NCBI RefSeq assembly: GCF_001039355.2
Contig: NW_019776104.1
Location: forward strand, 48,396-112,395
DNA from: Lingula anatina
Taxonomy: Eukaryota > Brachiopoda > Lingulata > Lingulida > Lingulidae
DNA length: 64,000 bases
Direction of reading: 5' to 3'
Positions 51,201 to 63,747 of this stretch are shown here, piece by piece. Under the pieces are notes generated by a model. It was not told where the DNA came from and made no database searches. It worked only from the letters and a program-made list of their open reading frames with translations. The stretch's first letter is position 1. Each line of letters begins with the position of its first letter. Position numbers and translations under genes: made by a program.

Positions 51201-53819
51201 ACAAGATTCTACAACAAATCTTCAGACTAATTTGACAATTTGACTAATTTATTCGTTAGCAAACACGGCTTGATTCCAGGCGGCCCTGGGATTCTTGACT
51301 GTGACTATGGGTGACAACCAATAAGACAACCCACCTTAAATCTCTCCATTGTTTCACCGTACTGAGCAATACAAGGTGAATCTCAAGGCAAAGATCGTCG
51401 CTCAGACCAAGTCATTATTTATCAGTATACATGAACATATTTGTGATTTTGTGAAAAATCTTACGTTATGAGAACCAAGAACGTTAGAAAATTGAGATTA
51501 TACGTTATTGTTATCTTAACTTAATTTTAATGGTTTTTTAATCTTGACTCTCCAGATCGCTGGAAAAATGTTTTGCAAAAAACATACAGCTTTATATTGA
51601 TAGAAAATATATTTGTGGCTCATATTTATCAAATGGTAGATGAGGATACAGATTAATCAGTACTTTTATCAGCTCATACACATGATGGAATCTATGACTT
51701 TAAACGCAACTTGAACCATAACAACCAAAACTCACTTACCTTCAAAGTACAACTGAAGTTTATAGAAAATGTTTGGAATTCGATAACAAATATGATATTG
51801 TCCTCTTGGGTGAAAACGCTATGGGAAATTAAAAACGGTTCGATAAAATGTTATGTGAGATACAATTTAAACAAAAAATACAACTCAAACATGCAAACCA
51901 GAAAGCACTGTACGTTCAAAGGGGCTTGAGATTCAATGTTGTCTTGAATTTCTTGGATTTTACTAAATCATTGTTGTCAGTGATACTTAAAAGCACACCG
52001 AGGTCTCTAGGACCACAAGTACAGGTAATCTGCCTATAAATAAAATGTTACAGTGTTGCATGAATTGCCTCTTTAATTAATTGGATGTCTCAGCCATTTT
52101 TAGAACAACATAGTAAGTTACTTCACGCTTCCTAGCTTTTTATTCTTAGCGATGGGCGGGGGTGTTGGTATTATCCTTTTTTTCAAAAGGGATAGAACTA
52201 CCATACTGAAGAACAAACCTTTTTAAAACATTTTCGTTACCATGGATCCGCCACTGGTTTCTTCTGATTGTTCTTATAATATCAATATCCCATAAGTGCT
52301 TTGGGCCCAACTTATATAAACGTTACTTTGTGTTCCAAATTATCATCAATCACTTGGGTGGCTCTCAAGGGGGTGTTCAGGCTGCTATTAACATATTAAC
52401 AAGATGCATGAAACTAAGATTAAAAACTTGGATGAATTATGTTAAGTAGGTACTGGTATACTGGTAAATCCTTTCAATATTTTGAAAATGTTTTCGTCAT
52501 GCTTAAATATGTTGCTTCATTTTGTCCTTATCTATCCATGTTGAACACGTGGTCCCCGGTGAGTCTGTTCTCGACCTGTGTGGGGGCCATCTATTCACCT
52601 TTCTCATTCGCTCAGAATTTTATAAGAAAAAAAAAACGTTTTTAAACAGCTATGAGCCCCCTCTCTTACTCTGTTCGCAAAGACAGAATTGTAACAAAAG
52701 ACTCAAGGAATACAGGCCGCCGGGGGATATATCACTGGGAAAGCTTTGTGCAAGACTAAAATCAAATGTCATGGACCGCAGGGTTGTACCGGGGACACGC
52801 TTATCTCACACTCATGGGCCGTAGATCACCGCAGAGCGCACAGGTTAAGTGTCTTCCTATGTTCTATTCTTAAGGCGTTGTTCAAGACCTCCCGTGACCG
52901 CCCATTACTGGAGCATAGACACATTAGCACAGGGGGCGAGCGAAAACCTGGCGCGGTAGTAGAACTAAAGGGAGAGTGTTCGTCTTTCTTTTTTTCTTCT
53001 TTTTTATTCAGGTCTTTTAAGACAATGTACCTCATATTGTGTTGCTTTCGGGCATGTCTGCCAGATTACAACTATGTAAGAGATAGGGTAAGCGTCTTGT
53101 TATGATAGTTTAGAGTGCAGCGTTGTTTTGATTTCTTTTTCGTTTGTTCATCTAAGAGTAATGTGTCCATTATGTATCGAGGCAGAGTGTCTGGACGAGG
53201 CCATGTTTGCCGAATAGAGAGGAATTTGGTGACGTAGTTATGACTATTTAATTTGGTAACCGGGGCGTATTTTGACCTAACAAAATTGTGAATATATATA
53301 TATATGTACTACCTTGTCTTTAAAATATATACATATTTACAAATATTACATTTATTATTTTGATATCAACCTATACTTAAAATAGGTTCTATCTTAGTTT
53401 ATAAAACTGAACAACAAATGTAACGTTTTCTAAAATATTACCCGCAGATAATGTATAAAAATGGGCAACTACTTGATCATGACACGAAGAGTGCTTCTGT
53501 TAGTCGAACATACGACGTATACATGTACGGCATTTTACAATGTCTGGATTGAAGAACAAGATTCAGGACCGGACACATCGTGGCCGTTCATTCAAACAAG
53601 TTCAACGATTGACTGATACACAAGTGATCTCATCACAAGTGACCAGGGGTGGCAAGTGGACGCATGGGACTGTGAAATGAAAAGACTGTCCTGTTTAGTC
53701 TCTGAAACTCCAACAACTGGCGTAAGGGCTGATGCTGGTAAAAACCTGCTCGTAAATAAATGCATAGTGGTATATTGCGTTTATTTCATGCTTTTTGTCG
53801 TCGTGTGTTACCTAACTGA
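48204..53819. other. No supported gene
   Basis: Short open frames at 48594-48872 (+), 48626-48925 (-) and 50527-50805 (-) lack recognisable domains. A dispersed-repeat core lies at 51092-51147. Around 52680-52970 the sequence is somewhat GC-richer, but no exon pair could be assembled. Confidence 0.5.
51092..51147 (-). repeat. Dispersed repeat with TTAGGGTTA-like core, copy 2 (short)
   Basis: The reverse complement contains TGTACAGGTTAGGGTTTGTC and then GAGTATTGGGGTTA, matching the core of the copy at 25661-25752. Confidence 0.5.
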
Positions 53820-53853
53820 CACGTGTGTGTGTGTGTGCGTATGTGTGTGCGTA

Positions 53854-53904
<51 letters not shown>

Positions 53905-54041
53905 GTGTGTATGTGTATGCGTATGTGAGTGTATGTGTATGTGTATGTGTATGTCTATGTGTATGTGTATGTGTATGTGTATGTGTGTATGTGTATGTGT
54001 GTATGTGTGTGTATGTATGTGTGTGTATGTGTGTGTGTGTA

Positions 54042-54074
<33 letters not shown>

Positions 54075-54125
54075 GTATATGTGTGTGTGTGTGTGTATGT
54101 GTATGTGTGTGTGTGTGCGTGTGTA
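53820..54125. repeat. ~300-bp (TG)n/(TATG)n compound microsatellite
   Basis: Almost pure TG and TATG tracts with rare interruptions. All overlapping open frames (Cys/Val or His/Thr polymers) are artefacts of the repeat. Confidence 0.97.
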
Positions 54126-54819
54126 GGAAGAGAGTCGTCGATTGTTGAAAACCCTCCCTCGTCACAACACACCAGTAATGTATCATTCACGGCCAATTGC
54201 TTAATACAGTTTTATTGTGCGTTTGAATTCCATATTGTTTTCCTTTATTCCACTTTCCTCTTTTCGCATTTTGATTTTTTTTTCTTTTTGTTAGTGGCAG
54301 CAAAGAATATGTTTCGAAGAAATGAAGGCTCTTCTAAAGACACAACCATAATTTATTACTTAAATAAATGTTAACTTCTTCATGGACTTATGAAAGCATA
54401 TCTTGGTAAGTTAGCTTCCATCAAAACGTTATGAATTAGTTATTTTTAATAAAGTTACTGATCGTTTTCGTCGCTGACGCTGACCCCTCACTCCCACATT
54501 CAGTTGATGGAGTGTGACAGTTTCTACAATTGATAAAAAACTCGCGCTATCAAGTAATTGCGTTGCCGTCTTTTGATTGAACGTTTTGTGTTGTTGATAT
54601 TCCTCGGGCTGTCAGCTCAGATGCGTGCGGGGCCAATGAACCTGGCAGGTGCACCCGATGACTCGGCGTGTTTCTGTTATTTTATGTGGTCAGTTGTTAT
54701 AAAATGAAAATAAAAAAACTTTCACTTCTGTAATATTAACTTATTTAGCAACGTGTTAATCCATATCAACATGTCAGTGGTGATGCATGTAGATCTTTTG
54801 GTAGGTTTTTCGTTATCTT

Positions 54820-54825
54820 ATGAAA

Positions 54826-54864
<39 letters not shown>

Positions 54865-54865
54865 A
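54820..54865. repeat. (AAAT)n microsatellite
   Basis: Uninterrupted AAAT units. A similar tract occurs near 32248. Confidence 0.9.
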
Positions 54866-56483
54866 AGGAGGAGAGATATGATCTGGTACAATGACATGTA
54901 CCAATGTGTAAATATACGGGTGGACAGCAGAAAACACCCATCTCCCCCATTACTCATTACCCATTTTAATGATATAATGACAAAACTTAATCATTCCTTG
55001 AAAAGACGGAACGAAAGATCTTATGGACACCCTCTCAACAGCTTGCTATTTAAAAGTGTCTTTCCTGGAAAACTTCTGTTGCCCTGCATGTGCTTCAACA
55101 AATCCAACCTTCATTATAATTGGCACTCATTACTTTCTTGCAAAATTGCCTAAATTTACCAGTAATTGCTCGGCAAGTTCCTTCAGAGACCGGATGTGAG
55201 AGTAAACTGTGTTGTTTGTGTACCTCTTCGTTATCTGTGTATCACGTCAACATGACATCAGGACTGACATCAGCTCACGGTGGACGTAGGTTGCTGGGGA
55301 TATGTGATTAGCTTCGGTAAACAATTTTAAGTTTGCAAAGTCAAAAGTTTGAAAATGTCGGTTTCCTACAAGAACAGTGCCCACGTTTTAAATAAAACTA
55401 GCTGAACATAATGTATATATCCTTTTTGAAATAGACTGCTAAAGATGTGTCTAAGTACATATATAAATTTTTGGCTGTTATGACAAGATATTGACCTAAC
55501 TTGTATCACAAACCACCCCGAGGTCTCGCCAGCTTCCTAGTGAATGAAGCTAGATTAAATTAATGGTAATGAAAATCCCAGATTTGATAAACGACGCAAT
55601 GAGATATAGTGGCGTTATATGTGATGTCCGCGTTTCCTGTGTATTATCTTAACTGGCAATTGCCCAGTTGGTGAACATCCCCATGTATTTTAGCCTTGTC
55701 TGTCTGTCTCTCTGTTTGTCCGTCACTCTGTCTGCCAGAATACCTAAGCATGAACATAAATAATACACTGCAAATGGACGAATGCCATTATCTTATAAAA
55801 CGTATTAGATTAACACTTTCAGGTCTTACACGTAAGCTAAATGACGCATTATTTCCCGGCGGGTAAAATTCTTCTCAGAGATCGCATTAAAGTCTAATAT
55901 GCACTGTTCCCAAATCTACAGAACCACAATTAGGTCCGGCATGCAATCCCGTCTTTCGGGCTGTTTGTTCTCTGAAGATATTTTGTCAAGAGGGTTGCAC
56001 GGTTAAAAAAGACGCCATAACGCTAACAATGGGGTAGCATTGTAACCGCGCTGTTTACAGAATGCGGTAAAGAGAGGAGCAATTGAGATACCGGTGAGAA
56101 GTTTTCGTGGGGCACGGATTCAATCCAGCCCATATTTCACTGGAATGCTCAGTGTTGGAAACCAACAGAACAAGCCATTAGTCAAATGTCACACAAGTAA
56201 ATTCAGTGTTCTATGTGATTGTCTTCTTCAACAGTATGTCTTGGACGACCACCTTCTCCAAATTGCAGGTTGTTTTGTGCAATTGACCCATGTCACACCT
56301 TAAATCATGTTCGGACCTTCATACATGTATACACCTGCACCTACGGTGATGGGAAATTACTTCATTTGAGTTTTGACGTTGAGGGAACTTGCAATACAAA
56401 CGTATCCAAAATCGGGAAGTGAACGACTAAACTGGTTTACCAATTTCTAACTATGTATCTACATGTTTATTATCTTTTTTAAG
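54866..56483. other. No supported gene
   Basis: Non-coding sequence between the AAAT tract and the exon candidate at 56484. The open frames seen have no recognisable features. Confidence 0.5.
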
Positions 56484-56554
56484 TCCGGAGACCTGCACTA
56501 CAAGAAATCTGCAGATCTTCCTAAGCACGTCATGATCAGGTACGAACTAAGAAA

Positions 56555-56629
<75 letters not shown>

Positions 56630-57408
56630 CGTTTTTACTTTTAATACATATATATACCTGTATATATATATATATATTAAAAGTAAAAACGTTTTTCCTG
56701 AACGAGTAATATTATATATAATAAAAAGAAAAAAAGAACAGCAACTTTTTTTGCCCCGACCGGTTACTTTCTTTCTTCAGGGGGTTTTGTTTATTTGTTA
56801 CTAGGTGTTTAATTGTTACTTTTACCAATGCTTTTATCTATTCAATGTAGGTTTATACTTATTAATGAGTAGATTTTCTTTCATTTCCCTTTCTGTTTGG
56901 GTTGTTTCCCTGGTGAATTTATAAAATGGGAATACCGTAAAGTCCTTGTTTTTGTTCATAGGGCATTCCCTAATATGCCCACTCACAGACGTGCACTGAT
57001 ATTAAGGCTGTCTTATTTGTCTGTGAACGGTCATTCTATGTCGGAGAGTGTCTTTTTATTATATACACATGTATATATACTTGGACCTCCTGCCCTAATA
57101 ACTGTACCCGCGTCCTACAGCAAGCAAGCAGCCCTGTGTTCTCTTTGGTTATATTTCAAAATAATTTCTCCACCTACGACAGCAGAGATTCCTGTAGGTT
57201 ATTTTGTCAACTGGCGTCTCTGTCCGTGCTACAGCTCCCAGACTCAATTCTGGCTCCGAGGGTATCATACAAGTTTAAGAGCGGGTCTATGACCCCCTCC
57301 CCCCCACGCCAGCCCCATGGGGACGCAGAGTTCAAGACCCCTTTTAGATCCCCTAATGTACTTAAAATATTGCATGTCCACGTGCCGCGCGACGGGAGAC
57401 AAAATTAG
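56484..57408 (+). CDS. Candidate terminal exons of an unrecognised protein
   Basis: Exon 56484-56539 (acceptor TATCTTTTTTAAG, donor ATCAG/GTACGA) encodes SGDLHYKKSADLPKHVMI in phase 0 and ends in phase 2. A matching phase-2 acceptor (CACCTACGACAG) opens 57183-57408. That exon encodes a two-Cys stretch (CRLFCQL), PDSILAPRVSYKFKSG, then a Pro/basic tail, and stops at TAG 57406. It could follow the exon at 25859-25938, whose phase also fits. No domain is recognised, and the second exon's boundary has an alternative acceptor 15 bases further on. Confidence 0.35.
56557..56628. repeat. (TA)n microsatellite
   Basis: Uninterrupted TA run of about 70 bases beginning 18 bases after the exon candidate at 56484-56539. 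Confidence 0.95.
56629..56693. repeat. Perfect inverted repeat with TA-rich loop
   Basis: The arm AACGTTTTTACTTTTAATA at 56629 is matched by its reverse complement ending at 56693, and TA-rich DNA between them extends the pairing. It could extrude as a cruciform, or be the end of a foldback element inserted in the TA tract. Confidence 0.85.
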
Positions 57409-57506
57409 TTTTATTCTGTTAGCAAACCACCAAATCGGAATCCTACAGCAGGCCTGACTAACGCGATTAACAATTTTCCGCACCATACCCCTATATTCTG
57501 CACATC

Positions 57507-58990
57507 ACTACCGATATATTTACTGATCTTTGAACTCCGTTACAATTTTCATACTCAGATACCGGTTTTTTTGCGTCTCGTTTTTACGGTGAAGCGAGGC
57601 GCGGAACACTTCAACACTTTAACATAGTTCATTCGATGATTGTTGTATTCATTTCATTTCAGAGCTACAGAAAATCATGTATTTTACCCTTAAATTTAGC
57701 AGACGAAAACTAATTGTGAGATGCACTAACAGGTAGAAAAGACATTGCATGCATTAATTAATCTCACGTTAAGGACTGTTTCTAAAGGGTAGCCGTGGCC
57801 CTTCGGTATTACATACGGGAAAATCGTATGTGCGGAAACGTGAAATATATATCGGTAGTGCGGAAATCTGTAAGGCGTGCGGACACAGATGGGAAATGAA
57901 AATCGCTTGGAAACGGCGATGAAAAAGTCTGTGTGGTGAGGCCTGGAAAACCACCAATTTTTTCAGTTCAAATTTGATCAGATGCCGCACATCAGGCACT
58001 CTGTATAACGAAAAGAAGATAAGTAAGAGCAATGTAACCAAATCAAGATATCTAACTACAAATAACCAACCCGGTGTGACAGGAATGGTTATTCTCCGTT
58101 TATTTTTTCTCACGCCATGTGACATTCACCCCATATTCTTATCCCAATATTCCGAATAACCCTAACCTGTACTAATCGCATGGTGCCCCGGACTTCCATT
58201 CCTACGCCTACCATCAAAGGGCATGTTTCTGGAAATCGTGTCCAGGAATGGTGGTGACCCGTCGTGTCGTCTGCACTGATTCGTGTCACAAGTGCCGAAC
58301 GGTTCACTGACAAATTAAGAAGAGTTTAGATTTTTCTATTGAATTCCATGCCCCATCCCCCAATTGGCGGACGACAAGATTTCTGGAACCCAGGTTAAAT
58401 ATGTAACCTATAAAAGAGGGTAAGTTGGAGTATGGTCGTTTTGTGTCAGTTCGTCTAGCAACAAGTCTCCCAATGTAGACAGAAAATGTCGTAAATGCCT
58501 GGGACTATTTACATATATTTGTTGCCACGAACTCTTAGTGAAGTTGAAGAAGTGAAGAGCACGATAAAATACATGTTCTCGGTACACGCAGGAGAGCAGG
58601 TGGAGCAGAACCCCTTGAAAATTTGTCTCATGAGCCCGCTGTCACACAGGTGAGGATTACTAATATTGATGTGGTGTGTGCGGAGAGGACTATCAAGCTA
58701 CTCTGTAAAACCCCCTTTACAATGGACGGCGTCCTTTTTGTGTCCATTGTGCGACCATGAAACTGACATCGCTGTGGTCGTAGTAAGGAGGCACAAACAT
58801 CGCTTTGGTTGAAAAATGAATGCTCAATGATCGGCCAGTTGTCGGCACGTAAAGTATTATTTTTATTTTTTACTCTCACACGGGGTCGCACTATGGGACG
58901 CAGAAAGGACGCCGTCAGGTGGGCTTAAACGATGGTCATGACGTCTTGCGGTATCTCTTGTGGTTTCAGAAAATGTGTAAGAGAAAGAAC
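57507..58990. repeat. Duplicated block 3, copy A (~1.48 kb)
   Basis: Aligns with 58992-60405 almost without difference over the shared length. Its last 174 bases also match 60407-60580. It ends at an N. Non-coding except for short frames that are duplicated with it. Confidence 0.95.
58120..58207 (-). repeat. Dispersed repeat with TTAGGGTTA-like core, copy 3
   Basis: The reverse complement aligns over ~90 bp with 25661-25752 at roughly 80 percent by eye. It is repeated at 59606-59693 because it lies in duplicated block 3. Confidence 0.6.
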
Positions 58991-58991
58991 N
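58991..58991. other. Single-N contig join
   Basis: Separates copies A and B of duplicated block 3. Confidence 0.95.
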
Positions 58992-60405
58992 AACTACCGA
59001 TATATTTACTGATCTTTGAACTCCGTTACAATTTTCATACTCAGATACCGGTTTTTTTGCGTCTCGTTTTTACGGTGAAGCGAGGCGCGGAACACTTCAA
59101 CACTTTAACATAGTTCATTCGATGATTGTTGTATTCATTTCATTTCAGAGCTACAGAAAATCATGTATTTTACCCTTAAATTTAGCAGACGAAAACTAAT
59201 TGTGAGATGCACTAACAGGTAGAAAAGACATTGCATGCATTAATTAATCTCACGTTAAGGACTGTTTCTAAAGGGTAGCCGTGGCCCTTCGGTATTACAT
59301 ACGGGAAAATCGTATGTGCGGAAACGTGAAATATATATCGGTAGTGCGGAAATCTGTAAGGCGTGCGGACACAGATGGGAAATGAAAATCGCTTGGAAAC
59401 GGCGATGAAAAAGTCTGTGTGGTGAGGCCTGGAAAACCACCAATTTTTTCAGTTCAAATTTGATCAGATGCCGCACATCAGGCACTCTGTATAACGAAAA
59501 GAAGATAAGTAAGAGCAATGTAACCAAATCAAGATATCTAACTACAAATAACCAACCCGGTGTGACAGGAATGGTTATTCTCCGTTTATTTTTTCTCACG
59601 CCATGTGACATTCACCCCATATTCTTATCCCAATATTCCGAATAACCCTAACCTGTACTAATCGCATGGTGCCCCGGACTTCCATTCCTACGCCTACCAT
59701 CAAAGGGCATGTTTCTGGAAATCGTGTCCAGGAATGGTGGTGACCCGTCGTGTCGTCTGCACTGATTCGTGTCACAAGTGCCGAACGGTTCACTGACAAA
59801 TTAAGAAGAGTTTAGATTTTTCTATTGAATTCCATGCCACATCCCCCAATTGGCGGACGACAAGATTTCTGGAACCCAGGTTAAATATGTAACCTATAAA
59901 AGAGGGTAAGTTGGAGTATGGTCGTTTTGTGTCAGTTCGTCTAGCAACAAGTCTCCCAATGTAGACAGAAAATGTCGTAAATGCCTGGGACTATTTACAT
60001 ATATTTGTTGCCACGAACTCTTAGTGAAGTTGAAGAAGTGAAGAGCACGATAAAATACATGTTCTCGGTACACGCAGGAGAGCAGGTGGAGCAGAACCCC
60101 TTGAAAATTTGTCTCATGAGCCCGCTGTCACACAGGTGAGGATTACTAATATTGATGTGGTGTGTGCGGAGAGGACTATCAAGCTACTCTGTAAAACCCC
60201 CTTTACAACGGACGGCGTCCTTTTTGTGTCCATTGTGCGACCATGAAACTGACATCGCTGTGGTCGTAGTAAGGAGGCACAAACATCGCTTTGGTTGCAA
60301 AACGAATGCTCAATGATCGGCCAGTTGTCGGCACGTAAAGTATTATTTTTATTTTTTACTCTCACACGGGGTCGCACTATGGGACGCAGAAAGGACGCCG
60401 TCAGG
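58992..60405. repeat. Duplicated block 3, copy B
   Basis: Nearly identical to copy A (only a handful of substitutions seen, for example near 58728 versus 60209). Bounded by N on both sides. Confidence 0.95.
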
Positions 60406-60406
60406 N
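60406..60406. other. Single-N contig join
   Basis: Separates copy B from a third partial copy. Confidence 0.95.
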
Positions 60407-60580
60407 GAATGCTCAATGATCGGCCAGTTGTCGGCACGTAAAGTATTATTTTTATTTTTTACTCTCACACGGGGTCGCACTATGGGACGCAGAAAGGACG
60501 CCGTCAGGTGGGCTTAAACGATGGTCATGACGTCTTGCGGTATCTCTTGTGGTTTCAGAAAATGTGTAAGAGAAAGAACA
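60407..60580. repeat. Duplicated block 3, partial copy C (174 bp)
   Basis: Matches the last 174 bases of copy A and the last ~102 of copy B, then continues into unique sequence. It therefore bridges copy A to the downstream contig. Confidence 0.93.
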
Positions 60581-63500
60581 CGTGAAAAATTGCGGACGCC
60601 ATTCCTTTGGTATTAGGAAATCATTTCAATAGACAATGCGCAGAAACTTGCCTTCAAAGACAAAATCGGTGAACTGACAGATTATTTTAATGAAACCAAT
60701 GTGCGTGACAAAAGCCATCTAACCAACACCTCTCCCATTCTCACGATATTTTATGAAAACTTGTAACGCGCCGTACGTGCGTGCTGTGCAACTGATTGGT
60801 TTTTAGTGTAAGCAGAAGCGCAACTAATTGGTTTTGGTGTAAGCAAAGCCGAAACAAATTTCCTAGTCCTGCGAGAATCCTGCCCCTGTAATGAATGTTC
60901 TGATCGCGTGCGCTAACACCTTCTGCGACCAACTTGGCGCATCTTTTCCTTGAAGCAGTCGTTTAATATCCTGCATATTACGGGGGACGTGATAGAATGA
61001 TTATTAAACCTTGACGGAGGGCAGGACCTCGCGCCCATTGCGACAATCATGTTTATAATTCACTGTGTTGATCGTTGGTGGTTACACGATGTGCCTGCCT
61101 TTGCCTGTGACACATCGAACACCTTTGAATTACAGCTGTCACTCTTTTCTTTTATGATATAGTAAACATACATTCTCCGCATTTCAATTACAATAGAAAA
61201 ATAACACCCTGCATGACTGAAAGATAATTGAACATGTCCTATTTAACATTTGTCACCCCACCTTTCTTCCGCTTGCTTAATTCCATGGTTACGTACAATT
61301 TTTGGTTTACGAAGGTAAGCTTATGTCGTGAACACTTTCAATGAATGTAGCACATATCTGGACTAGACATGCATATGACAACATCAAGGGATAATTTGTG
61401 TAATTTACGCCAAAAAAGCATAAAACGAATTAACTTTTTTTTTTTATCTTGTTGGCGTTACTTTACACTAGTTTAACCCCTCCCACACACCCACACACAG
61501 AGAGAGAGAGCACACTGGTGGGTCCATGACTTTGGTTGCCCATTATTTCCACCCCAATTTTTTTCATACTTCTTGATTTTTCTTCTTATTTTCCAAAAAA
61601 GAAAAAAAATGACATTCCTACATATCCCTGTTGCTGACAAATAAATCGAATTCTCACACAAAGAATAAAACAGTAGAGAACATATGAAACAGTGCTGTCG
61701 TGAATATTGGTCAACGTTTAAGGAATCACAATAATTTAAGAGTGGGTGGGTTTGGCGTTCTATGGAGTCAGTGACTTTTGTGTGTGTTAAAAGTGGCTTT
61801 AACGTGGCAAGTATTACTATAACTTATTATTTTGCACTGCGTTCTTCATTTTCATTGTTAAACTTTTATTTTGTCTGAATCATTGTCTGTGTTTTTAACA
61901 AAAGTAGCAGCATTATAAGGATAACGTGACGAATATTAATCGAACTTATTGTTTTGCACTGTGTTCTTCGTTTTCACTGTTAAACTTTTATTATGTCTCT
62001 TTCATTATCTGAATTTATAAGAAAAGTAGAAGCATTATAAGGATAATTGGACTTATTTGCCCCAAAACGAACCGAATGTAGGTGGCGAAATTGGCGTGCA
62101 CGCCGGTCTTTAATGTCGAAGTTCGAAAATGACCTGTCAATGTGTTTTCTTTACACCAATTATTTCTCCAAATTAAAGGTCACCGGTACTCTTGGCATTT
62201 TTTTTTAAATAACGTTAACTTTATTCAAGATAAAGGTGCATGAACGGTTGACTTTTAGAAATGTCTTCTATTGGTTATTTGCAAATGCAGACGGAGTTTA
62301 TTTACTAATAATGTTCTTTTATTTTAATTTATTCTATAATAATGTTATTTTTATTATTAGATCTTTTACTGATGGATTTGTGATAAACTAAAATATTCTG
62401 TGAACTCAAATTCAAAAAGGTGAATATGCAGTACATTTGTGTAGATATTTTTGGAACCATCTCCGTAGACCGTGTAACTATCTACTCTATCTAACCATGG
62501 AAAGCTTAATGACCAAGGATGACCTTGCCTCAGTGACAGTAGGGATGTAGGGGACAGCAGAGGGATTAGGTTGGCTGGCAACGGATGGAATATAGTAATC
62601 TCGTGGTCTCATGACTAAATAACATGAAGTGATATTGGCAAAGGTGAACCGTCGCCTGTGAAAATGCGTCGTAATGGGTTTTGGTTGCACATTATATGCA
62701 TAGTTCACACCTGATGTTAAACAATATACAGATTTCATTTAACTCGTATCAAATATAACATGTAGTAGTTATCGTAGTCAGAAGGTCGTGGGTGGAGACT
62801 GCAGTAAGGAAGGATGTCAATAGGGATGTTACGTTGGAAAATAGTAATAGCACGGCCGAAATACATTTAACGTGCTACCTTTAAACGGCCGGTGACATTT
62901 TAAGCATGCCCAGCGTGGGGGATGTCTCACGGTTTTCAGATGTGTCACTTAGCGTCTCCAGAAGAAGAAGAAAAAATAAATAAATAAAAAGGCACCTTTC
63001 ACTTTTTTTTTTTAGAAAATCGAACCTTCCTCCCCACGAGAAAACCCGGTCTTGCTTATTTTTCAAATTCTTCCTATTCTAAATAAATAGCCCTTATCGC
63101 ATGGTGTGTGTCCAGTTAAATGATGTCCCGTACACAGATACCATGGATACAGCGGTGATAGAGCCATTCTGCTACCTGCACTCTATAGCTTCCCTGCACA
63201 GGGATTGATGGATAAATTATTGATAAAAACATTCAGGGAATATTGCCGGAAAAGCACACATCAAGATTTAATCACACTCAGGTTATCGGGCTTTGACTCG
63301 CTGCATTTGACTTTGGACATCGATAGTTAATCGTCCATCAGGTTTATCTGCGAAAGAATTTTAAAAAATCTTTCCCGGTACTTGGATGCATTGCTCTGCG
63401 TTAAGATTCCCGTTGACCACTGCCAGCTCGCCTGCACCATAGTAACCTATGCACCTCATACCATTACTTACATGTACACGGGGTGCATCCTGTCGACCAG

Positions 63501-63747
63501 AGGCAGCTAATTGGGAAATTATTTGTTCCCGCTGTTCTCCAAACTCTTACGCGCCCACTACTTCTTTCCAAGCTTAACCTTCTTATATCTGAGGTCCGGT
63601 GTGTCTTCTGACGCCACGTAGACGGTTCCTAGCGGTGAGAACTGCTGTCAGATGTGAAGAACAGTATTGTCATAAAGCAAGGACTGAGAGCAGTATGCGA
63701 CCATGGGTGAAGACTGAATAATCAGTTTTCCAAGAGAAGGCGAAAGA
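60581..63747. other. No supported gene
   Basis: Non-coding, with two near-repeated blocks around 61830-61925 and 61938-62050 (ACTTATTATTTTGCACTGYGTTCTTC type) and short homopolymers. No exon could be supported. Confidence 0.5.

Noticed and set aside
53656-54374. Several overlapping Cys/Val- and His/Thr-rich ORFs
   Set aside because: Direct translation of a TG/TATG microsatellite in all frames; no start context, domain or splice structure.
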